From positions 24,350 through 88,349 of the IMG/VR virus record IMGVR_UViG_3300024359_000006: 64,000 nucleotides of DNA, one strand, 5' to 3'. The notes under the pieces were generated by a model. The model had not been told where the DNA came from. It searched no databases and was given only the letters and a program-made list of their open reading frames with translations. The number at the start of each line of letters is the position of its first letter. Positions within the stretch are counted from its first letter, which is position 1. Position numbers and translations under genes: made by a program. Positions 27,907 through 34,785 of this stretch are shown here, one piece after another. Source of the DNA: a virus.

Positions 27907-28641
27907 ATGGAAACACAAATTCAATCATTTGCTACATTTTCTGAAACTAGAAAAGCAGCAATAGACACTAAGATAAAAGAAGAAGCGTCTACAAAGAGAA
28001 CAACTGAAGCTCAAAGATTTGCTGACTTATTAGCTGAGTATGAAGTAACCACTGTTGCTGAAATAGCTGAAGAACAAAGAACTGAATTTTTTGCTAAATT
28101 AGTTGGAGAAACTGATGAGGTAGAAACTGAAGGTAATGCATTTGGAGCAGCTGTTAAAAAAGCAAAAGAAGAAGATAAAGAAGAATTTAAAGTAGGCGGA
28201 GAAACTTACAAAGTAGAAGAATCAACAGTTACCGAAGCTAGAGCTAAATATGTAAATACACAAAAAACAGTAGATGGTAATCCATTAATATCTTTTAATA
28301 GCTCCACTACTAGAGCTAAATGGATTGATGAAAATAAATCAAATGTTATATCTGTACCTGATTCAACGGTTATTAATTCCGATCAAGGTAGAGTAGTAGG
28401 TTCTAGTAGAGGTCCTTATTACTTAATCGTAAAGGCAGATGTACTAGAAGAATCTAAAGTTGAAGAAGCTGAAGTTAAGTCTGATGAAGATTTTATGGAG
28501 ATGGCTATGACAATGTATAAAGAAGCATTCGGTGATGATTTTGACGAGGCTAAAGCTAAAGAAGCTGCTGAAGGAATGTTAAAGAAAGCTGATGGAGACT
28601 ATGGAGCTGCTGTAGGAATGTTACAATCATCTTTAGGATAA
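27907..28641 (+). CDS. Acidic putative head-associated protein, UBA-like C-terminus
   Basis: A 244-residue Glu/Lys/Ala-rich protein with a helical N-terminus, a beta-rich middle (residues about 90-185, GNPLISFNSSTTRAKWID) and a short acidic C-terminal domain (residues about 210-244, AKEAAEGMLKKADGDYGAAV then GMLQSSLG) whose A-x-x-M...GDY--AV-ML pattern resembles a UBA-type three-helix bundle. The composition recalls phage prohead core proteins. It opens the cassette of capsid-targeted genes, directly after a candidate promoter, but its N-terminus is not a clear targeting peptide (SFATFSE is a weak resemblance). Function unknown. Confidence 0.45.
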   Translation: METQIQSFATFSETRKAAIDTKIKEEASTKRTTEAQRFADLLAEYEVTTVAEIAEEQRTEFFAKLVGETDEVETEGNAFGAAVKKAKEEDKEEFKVGGETYKVEESTVTEARAKYVNTQKTVDGNPLISFNSSTTRAKWIDENKSNVISVPDSTVINSDQGRVVGSSRGPYYLIVKADVLEESKVEEAEVKSDEDFMEMAMTMYKEAFGDDFDEAKAKEAAEGMLKKADGDYGAAVGMLQSSLG

Positions 28642-28656
28642 AAATAAAATATAGAC

Positions 28657-29922
28657 ATGTTATTAACTTACGAACAATTTCTAGTCGAAAAGGCTCAGAT
28701 AGTAGAGGGTAATTTGATTTTAGAAGGAGGAGCTGCAGGCCACATGCCTCATCCCTTTGACTATAATGATTTAACTTTCCAAGATTTTAAAACCATTGTT
28801 ACAAATTCATTACAAGGTGAAATACATTTTGAAGAAGGACCTACTGAAAAAACAGATGGTCAAAACTTCTTTGTTACAGTAAAGGATGGTCAAGTTCTTT
28901 TCTCAAGAAACAAAGGGCAACTAATGGCACCTGTATCTTTAGATGGAGTTATTAAAATGTTCACGGGCCATGCATCAAAACTAGTAGAAGATACTTTTAT
29001 CTATGCTGCAACAGATTTAGAAGCTGCATTATTAAGTTTAAGCGATCACCAAGAATTTAACAATGGACAAAACTTTCTTAATATGGAGTTAATTTATTCT
29101 AAGAACCCTAATGTGATTAATTATGACAGAGATGTTATTCAATTTCACGGCATGGCAGAAACTGATGGCAAAGGTAATATAGTTAACATGTCACAGCAAA
29201 CAGGTGCAAAACTTGCAAGACTTCTTAAAGGTATAGAGGCAGATGTACAAAAGACATTTACAATTATTCCTCCACAAATACTTAAACTTCAGAAAAACAT
29301 AGATTTTGAAAAGAGACAAAGTTATTATCACAGTAAATTAAATGACTTAAGAGATGAGTTTAATTTATCAGACGGTGACGAAGTTAAAATGTATCATGAA
29401 GCATGGTGGAGAAGAGAAATTGAAAAAGATTTTGCAGATATTTCAAGTGATTTAAAAGAAGGTTTATTTTTAAGATGGGCATACAATGACAAGCAAACTA
29501 TGAATATGGTTGCTATGAAAAAGATTGCTACTCCCGAACAAATGAAAAAAATCAAAGAGTTTGATAAGATAAAAGGTAAAAAGTATAAGCAGAATATTTT
29601 ACCATTTGAAAACTTATTTTTAGAGTTAGGAAAAGATGTATTATTAAATGCAAGTAATTTTGTTGCTGCAAATCCTGATTTAGAAAAGAAAAACTTACAT
29701 GCTAAAATTAGAAAGGCAGCAGCTGACGTTAAACTTAACGGTGACTTAAAGCAAGTTGCTAAAATCGAAGCTGAATTAGAAAGATTAGAAAGTATTGGAG
29801 GTATCGAAGGTATTGTACCAACTGAGGGAATAGTCTTTAAATATAAAGGTAAGATTATGAAACTTACCGGCACATTTGCTGCAATTAATCAGCTTATGGG
29901 CATCATAAAATACGGAAGATAA
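28657..29922 (+). CDS. Capsid-targeted nucleotidyltransferase (RNA/DNA ligase-like)
   Basis: A 421-residue protein. The N-terminus (LTYEQFLVE) matches the capsid-targeting pattern and ILE|G at residues 21-24 a gp21-like cleavage site. The rest carries motifs of the ligase/nucleotidyltransferase superfamily: motif I EKTDG with K65, D67 and G68, a second element FSRNKGQ at 82-88, motif III MELIY with E144, and motif IV/V TEGIVFKYKGKIMKLTG with E390 and K397/K399/K402. In this family K of KxDG is adenylated. Similar KTDG proteins occur in marine T4-like phages (from memory, a DUF6267-type group). It may join or modify nucleic acid, possibly inside the host just after injection. Confidence 0.6.
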   Translation: MLLTYEQFLVEKAQIVEGNLILEGGAAGHMPHPFDYNDLTFQDFKTIVTNSLQGEIHFEEGPTEKTDGQNFFVTVKDGQVLFSRNKGQLMAPVSLDGVIKMFTGHASKLVEDTFIYAATDLEAALLSLSDHQEFNNGQNFLNMELIYSKNPNVINYDRDVIQFHGMAETDGKGNIVNMSQQTGAKLARLLKGIEADVQKTFTIIPPQILKLQKNIDFEKRQSYYHSKLNDLRDEFNLSDGDEVKMYHEAWWRREIEKDFADISSDLKEGLFLRWAYNDKQTMNMVAMKKIATPEQMKKIKEFDKIKGKKYKQNILPFENLFLELGKDVLLNASNFVAANPDLEKKNLHAKIRKAAADVKLNGDLKQVAKIEAELERLESIGGIEGIVPTEGIVFKYKGKIMKLTGTFAAINQLMGIIKYGR

Positions 29923-29929
29923 ATATACT

Positions 29930-31888
29930 ATGATAATTAATTATAATCAATTTATTTTAGAAAACGAAGATAAGGAATATGAGAAGTTAGATGCGAAAGC
30001 AGGTGACATGTCAAAAAAGTTAACCGATAAGGAGAGAGCACGTTATAAAGAATTAAGTAAAAAACATTTCCCAATAGTTATTAAAAAATTACCTGGAGAT
30101 GTTTATGAAATTAAGACAGTAGGTTTAGGATATACAGGCCCACAAGGAGATGTGTTAGCAGAATATTATAGAGAAGAAATTTTAGCAAAGGTAAAAAATC
30201 CAAAAGGTATTCACATGGATATTAGAAGAAATGATGGAGGACAACAGGCTCCAGCTAAGGCAATATTGGATTTTTTTGTAGATACACCTAAAGACGAAGA
30301 TGGAAATAGAAAAATTCCATTAGAACAACAAAGTAATTATTGGCCAACTGATGAATGGACAGATGAAGATAGAGAAAGAGGTTATCAATCGAAGACTAAT
30401 TATTTAGAAAGTAAAATAGAAGATAAGAATAAATTTACAAATATACCTACAGTGGTTTCCACAAGTGATTGGACATTTTCAGGAGGTGAATTCTTAACTG
30501 ACACTATAAAAAACTTTGGCAAAGACAACATTACACACGTTGGCTCTAATTCAGGAGGAGGAGCAAATAGAACGTCACATACTGCCGACGACATGGCATC
30601 AACTTGGCCAGATGAAGATCCAAATGCTGAAGGATTATCAGTTGATGAAAAGTTAGAAAGATCAATGAAAGTATTTGAAAAGTTTTATGTAGATAAAGAA
30701 AAAGCCAAAGAATGTAGAGAAGCAGTTATGAAAGATCCTAGTAAATATATTAAGGATGGAAAAATAAACGATAAAACAGTTCAAGACAAAATGCGTGAAA
30801 TTACAAAAGATTTTCATGTAGCATATTTTACAAGAGAAGATGGAAAAATTGAAGTAGCGACGCCTTATGGAAAATCTGATAGGATAGTAACTGATAAAGA
30901 TGGTAAGCCATTTGGACCTCCTTATGAATTTAAAGGAAATTGGGAAGGAACAGGAACAGGAAATGCAGTACCAGGAATAGGAATTACAGAAACAGATCCA
31001 GATACTGCTAAAAACAGCGCATTAGAATTACTATATACAAAGACTGGTCAGAAAGATCAGCTTGAAAAAATGAAATCAAATCCAAAAGAATTTGGTCTTA
31101 CTAAAGACGGCAAAGATGATTGGTATAAAAGAGGTACACTTGCAGATAGAGAAGCAGGTAGAGAACATAATTACCCAGGATATGCAGCTGAAGGAAAACA
31201 CCCTGAAATGTGGAAAGCTAGCCAAAAGGCAGCAAGTAAAAATATGAAAAACTGGAAAAGCATTCTTAAAAAAGCAGAGTCTAATAAAAATATAGATGAT
31301 AAATCTAAACCAGAGCCTGAAAATTGGTGGGAAGAATACAGTGATGAAGCAAAGGCCAAATATATTAAAAAACACGGAGAGGCTCCAGACGTCGGTAATA
31401 AAGTAAAACCAACTAATGAAAATAAAAGAAATATTATGAAAAAGGTTAAACTATTTGAAGAATTCTTAAATGAATCAACAATGAATAATTTTAAACCCGA
31501 GGTATTGTCTAATAGAGATAAAGTAGATATGAAGCTTTTTAAAAGTTTAATGCCTAGAACTGCTAAAACGGTTAAAGACGCTGATCGTAGAATTCAAACA
31601 TGGAAGGGTAATAAAATGTTTGTACATTATCAAGCATTTACAGTTCAACCAAATGGTAATAAACCAGATTTACCAACATATAAGTTCCATAATTCACAAT
31701 ATTGGTTAAACGATACTCAATTAGGTTGGGCAGGTAGAGCAGGTGAAAAGGTAAACATCACTTTATTAACAATAACTGATGTAACTGATCCTGATAATGA
31801 AAAAATGTTAGGAGAACTTTATGTTAATACCGATACATATTTACAAGAACACAATATAGTATTTAACGAGTTAAAGAAAATATCATAA
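29930..31888 (+). CDS. Capsid-targeted S41-peptidase-like protein with second cargo module
   Basis: A 652-residue protein. Residues 1-10 (MIINYNQFIL then E) match the capsid-targeting pattern. Residues about 55-200 have the order of an S41 (tail-specific/C-terminal processing) peptidase core: a VGLGYTG strand, DIRRNDGG (compare DLRxNxGG), and TFSGGEFLTDTIKNF with S184 in S-G-G-E as candidate nucleophile, followed by THVGSNSGGG. No PDZ domain is visible. A linker rich in Lys and Pro (300-500) leads to a second targeting-like peptide at residue 503 (MKKVKLFEEFLNES) and a 150-residue C-terminal domain ending ELKKIS. It looks like a fusion of two cargo modules, or two products from one gene. Peptidase activity is inferred. 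Confidence 0.5.
   Translation: MIINYNQFILENEDKEYEKLDAKAGDMSKKLTDKERARYKELSKKHFPIVIKKLPGDVYEIKTVGLGYTGPQGDVLAEYYREEILAKVKNPKGIHMDIRRNDGGQQAPAKAILDFFVDTPKDEDGNRKIPLEQQSNYWPTDEWTDEDRERGYQSKTNYLESKIEDKNKFTNIPTVVSTSDWTFSGGEFLTDTIKNFGKDNITHVGSNSGGGANRTSHTADDMASTWPDEDPNAEGLSVDEKLERSMKVFEKFYVDKEKAKECREAVMKDPSKYIKDGKINDKTVQDKMREITKDFHVAYFTREDGKIEVATPYGKSDRIVTDKDGKPFGPPYEFKGNWEGTGTGNAVPGIGITETDPDTAKNSALELLYTKTGQKDQLEKMKSNPKEFGLTKDGKDDWYKRGTLADREAGREHNYPGYAAEGKHPEMWKASQKAASKNMKNWKSILKKAESNKNIDDKSKPEPENWWEEYSDEAKAKYIKKHGEAPDVGNKVKPTNENKRNIMKKVKLFEEFLNESTMNNFKPEVLSNRDKVDMKLFKSLMPRTAKTVKDADRRIQTWKGNKMFVHYQAFTVQPNGNKPDLPTYKFHNSQYWLNDTQLGWAGRAGEKVNITLLTITDVTDPDNEKMLGELYVNTDTYLQEHNIVFNELKKIS
31436..31477 (+). 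other. Internal capsid-targeting-like peptide / possible internal start
   Basis: The in-frame ATG at 31436 (residue 503) begins MKKVKLFEEFLNES, almost the same as the true N-termini of the genes at 38644 and 38974. A separate 150-residue protein could be made by internal initiation, or gp21 could cut a fused precursor here. The A-rich upstream sequence (AATAAAAGAAATATT) is like other starts in this window. Confidence 0.5.
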
Positions 31889-31899
31889 AATTATAAGAA

Positions 31900-33738
31900 A
31901 TGGCATTACAGGATTTAAGAACATATTATGAGTCAGTTGAAAAAGAGGATTTTAATAATCTCTTAGCACAGAAATGTTTAGTTACTGAAAAGATTCAAGC
32001 AAGTAGTCTTCATGTAAGAAGAGAAGATAGACTCTTAGAATTTTATAAATCAGGTAATAAGCAGGCTCTTAATAAAATAGATAGAACAATTGTTTCTTAC
32101 TATGAAAAAGGTATAGGCCATTTTAAAGCATTATTAGACGAGACTATTCAACAGATGCCAAGTGATTGGAAATTTGGATTTGATTATATGGTTAGTGAAA
32201 AGACAGTAGACATTGAATATGATACACTTCCAAAAAATAGTCTTATATTAACACATATTCAAGTATTAAATGAAGACAGAACCCAGATTAAAAAAGTAAT
32301 TAGAGATCCTAAGATTTTAGAAAAATGGGCTAATCTTTTAGAAGTTCAATCGCCTGAGGTTGTTTATGAAGGCATCCTTTCAGATCACCAAAAGGAAAAG
32401 TTAGTTAATATACTGAGCTTACAAGGAGAGCAAGCAAAAATAGAATTACAAGATTTTGGTTTTTCTTATAGAGCATTTACAACATTTAACGAGTCAATTC
32501 ATAAGTCAATGTTAAACAATGATATTCATAAAGACATTGATGGATTAGTTGTAAGTTTTGTAGAGGGCAAATCATTAAAGAACTTTAAACTACAGAGTCC
32601 ATTAAAAGAAATTAAAGAACAAGAAGAAAGAAAGAGTTCGGATGCGTATCAAATTACCGTAGTAAAACTTATTGAATATTTTAATGCGTTTGATTTTAGT
32701 GAAATACAACTTGAAAGTAAAGAAGTTGATGAGAGATATTTAGAATTAATGACAGCAGGTTTTAATTCATTTATAAAAGATAATGGAGCAAGCTTTATTG
32801 GCATGAATTTTGATAGCGCAGAGTTTGCAAACAATGAAGCATTTGATTTAAATCCAAAAATGATAACAAATCAAGAAACTATTAGGCTTGTTAATGAATC
32901 AAGAGAAGTCGCAGAATTATTAAAAATAACATTAGGTACTTTTAGAAAGAAGAGACAGAAAGAAAATGGAGTTTTAGCAGGAGATGCATTTAATAGTTTA
33001 AACGGTATTATAGAAAAGATTGAAGCAAGAATTTACGAAAAAGTAGAGGAAGATAGTGTAATGGATTTTAAAACATTTAAAATTAACGATACACTTAAGG
33101 GACAAACAAATCCAATTAACGAAGGTTTAAAAGTAAACCATCCTGAAAGAGGAGCTAAAGAAGTTAATATGTTTGTTGGTAGGTTTCAGCCATTCACATT
33201 AGGACATGTTAAAGTCGTTGAACATTTGCATAAACAAAATGGACTTCCAACTGTTATATTTTTAGTTAAAGCTAAAAAGAAAAAGAAAGAAGACAGTTTT
33301 AAAAGACCATTTGATGAAACAATGCAGGTAAATATGATAAAACAGGTGATGAAGGAATATCCTATTGAGACAGTGTATGTTATAGATACCGCAGCAATTG
33401 ACAAAATGTTTAATGCTATGAGACCTAAGTATGAACCTGTATTATGGGGAACAGGTAGTGATAGAATGAAAACATATGGCTATCAAGTTAATAACCCAAA
33501 ATATAGAGGAGAATTAGGAGTTGAAGATAGCTTCAGATTAGAAGAAATTCCAAGGACAGACGATAACATTAGTGCAACAAAGGTAAGAAACGCTTTATTA
33601 GATGGAGACGAAAAGACATATAAGTCCATGACTCCAAAATCTATGCACAAAATGTATAAATTATTAAAACAAACAATGGAAGAAAGTGTTGAACTACAAG
33701 AACAAGTTTTAACATTTTCAGAATTTAAAAGCAAATAA
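31900..33738 (+). CDS. Ligase-like domain fused to NMN adenylyltransferase-type domain
   Basis: A 612-residue protein. Residues about 25-240 are ligase-like but with a degenerate motif I, EKIQASS (K31, then Q-A instead of D-G), then LLEFYKSG and DGLVVSFVEGKSLKNFKL in the motif IV/V position. Residues about 420-575 are a nucleotidylyltransferase with (T/H)xGH in GRFQPFTLGHVKVVE (T433-H436) and the second signature ISATKVR near 557-563, as in NMN adenylyltransferases of NAD salvage. It is in the capsid cargo cassette but its own N-terminus (MALQDLRTYYESVEKEDF) is not a clear targeting peptide. It may make NAD from NMN or transfer adenylate to another substrate. The ligase half may be inactive. 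Confidence 0.6.
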   Translation: MALQDLRTYYESVEKEDFNNLLAQKCLVTEKIQASSLHVRREDRLLEFYKSGNKQALNKIDRTIVSYYEKGIGHFKALLDETIQQMPSDWKFGFDYMVSEKTVDIEYDTLPKNSLILTHIQVLNEDRTQIKKVIRDPKILEKWANLLEVQSPEVVYEGILSDHQKEKLVNILSLQGEQAKIELQDFGFSYRAFTTFNESIHKSMLNNDIHKDIDGLVVSFVEGKSLKNFKLQSPLKEIKEQEERKSSDAYQITVVKLIEYFNAFDFSEIQLESKEVDERYLELMTAGFNSFIKDNGASFIGMNFDSAEFANNEAFDLNPKMITNQETIRLVNESREVAELLKITLGTFRKKRQKENGVLAGDAFNSLNGIIEKIEARIYEKVEEDSVMDFKTFKINDTLKGQTNPINEGLKVNHPERGAKEVNMFVGRFQPFTLGHVKVVEHLHKQNGLPTVIFLVKAKKKKKEDSFKRPFDETMQVNMIKQVMKEYPIETVYVIDTAAIDKMFNAMRPKYEPVLWGTGSDRMKTYGYQVNNPKYRGELGVEDSFRLEEIPRTDDNISATKVRNALLDGDEKTYKSMTPKSMHKMYKLLKQTMEESVELQEQVLTFSEFKSK

Positions 33739-33739
33739 G

Positions 33740-34750
33740 ATGAGTATAAGAACAGATTTTCAAATATTATTAAATAAAGCTATTAAAAGAGAAGATCTTT
33801 TAGTAGAAGGAAATATAGGTAAGTATCAATCACTAGGAAGTTTAAATAATTTAAAGGCAAAGCAACAAATGTTTGACCTTATTAACAAAGATTATTTTAA
33901 AGGAAAATCTCCTTTTTCAAAGAGATTAACTTTAACAGAAATAGATGATTCTACAATGCAAGAAGTTTTTACATTAATGAGTGAAGATATTGATGCAGCA
34001 AATACAATATTTAATTTAAAAAGAACAGGTATTGGTTCAGGTGAAATATTAATGGCATACCTTGTTGAAAACTTAGTAATAGGAGGAGGTAGTGCAGATG
34101 TAGACTTAAACTTATTCGATCCAAAGTCGGGTAAATTTTTAAGTGCTGGAATAGCAGAATTAAAAGAGGTTACAAGAACAAATGATGGTTTTTTAAAAGG
34201 TTGGAGAACAGGCGCAAGGCACGCTGCAATTAGAGCACAGGCTATTGCGGATATTAGAAATTTATATTTAGCAGTTAGGGATTCTATTACTGAATTAGAC
34301 CCTACTACAAAGGCTGGTCAAGCTGCAGCAATAAGTGCAGCAAAAGGAGAATATTCAGCACTACTTAAATATTTTGAAGACCTAGATGCAATACCAGCAG
34401 CAGCTGATAGAGATTTTAAACTTAAACAAGGTACAAAAGGTGAAATAATCGTAAAGTTTCAAGGGAATGTAATAGGTAATATTGGTGACGCAAAAACAAT
34501 TTCAGAAATTAATAAGATTTTAAGTCAAGATGTTAATACGAATGTAAAAACTTATAGGCAAATCGAAGAAGAAGTGGCAAAAGGGTTTGGAGATATAGAT
34601 GAAAAGTTTGTATTTATTAGAACTACAGGAAAATCTGAAAAGAAAAAGATACAAGGTATTTATTATAAGGAAAAATTACCTGATAATGCTAAAGAATTAA
34701 AAATATCAGAAGTCACTCAAAATACGATTAAAGTTAAAGTAAAAATTTGA
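33740..34750 (+). CDS. Cargo protein with possible PD-(D/E)XK nuclease core
   Basis: A 336-residue protein starting 1 nt after the previous gene. The N-terminus has a weak targeting-like stretch (RTDFQILLNK) and the exact gp21-like site LVE|G at residues 21-24, as in two other cargo genes. Residues about 105-160 read GSGEILMAYLV, then GGSADVDLNLF, then GIAELKEV, which fits the PD-(D/E)XK nuclease order (helix Glu, D, ExK). If real it would be a DNA nuclease delivered with the genome or acting in the head. The rest is unrecognised. The nuclease call is a hypothesis. Confidence 0.4.
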   Translation: MSIRTDFQILLNKAIKREDLLVEGNIGKYQSLGSLNNLKAKQQMFDLINKDYFKGKSPFSKRLTLTEIDDSTMQEVFTLMSEDIDAANTIFNLKRTGIGSGEILMAYLVENLVIGGGSADVDLNLFDPKSGKFLSAGIAELKEVTRTNDGFLKGWRTGARHAAIRAQAIADIRNLYLAVRDSITELDPTTKAGQAAAISAAKGEYSALLKYFEDLDAIPAAADRDFKLKQGTKGEIIVKFQGNVIGNIGDAKTISEINKILSQDVNTNVKTYRQIEEEVAKGFGDIDEKFVFIRTTGKSEKKKIQGIYYKEKLPDNAKELKISEVTQNTIKVKVKI

Positions 34751-34757
34751 TATATAA
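34749..34757 (+). promoter_or_regulatory. GATATATAA motif (candidate promoter)
   Basis: Located 28 nt before ATG 34786, overlapping the stop of the preceding gene. Same 9-mer as the other leaders. Confidence 0.5.
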
Positions 34758-34785
34758 TAGATAGGACAAAAAATAAAGAAAAAAA

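Noticed and set aside
29394-29873. 159-residue reverse-strand open frame
   Set aside because: Fully overlaps the ligase-like gene with its motif-bearing C-terminus and is hydrophobic noise.
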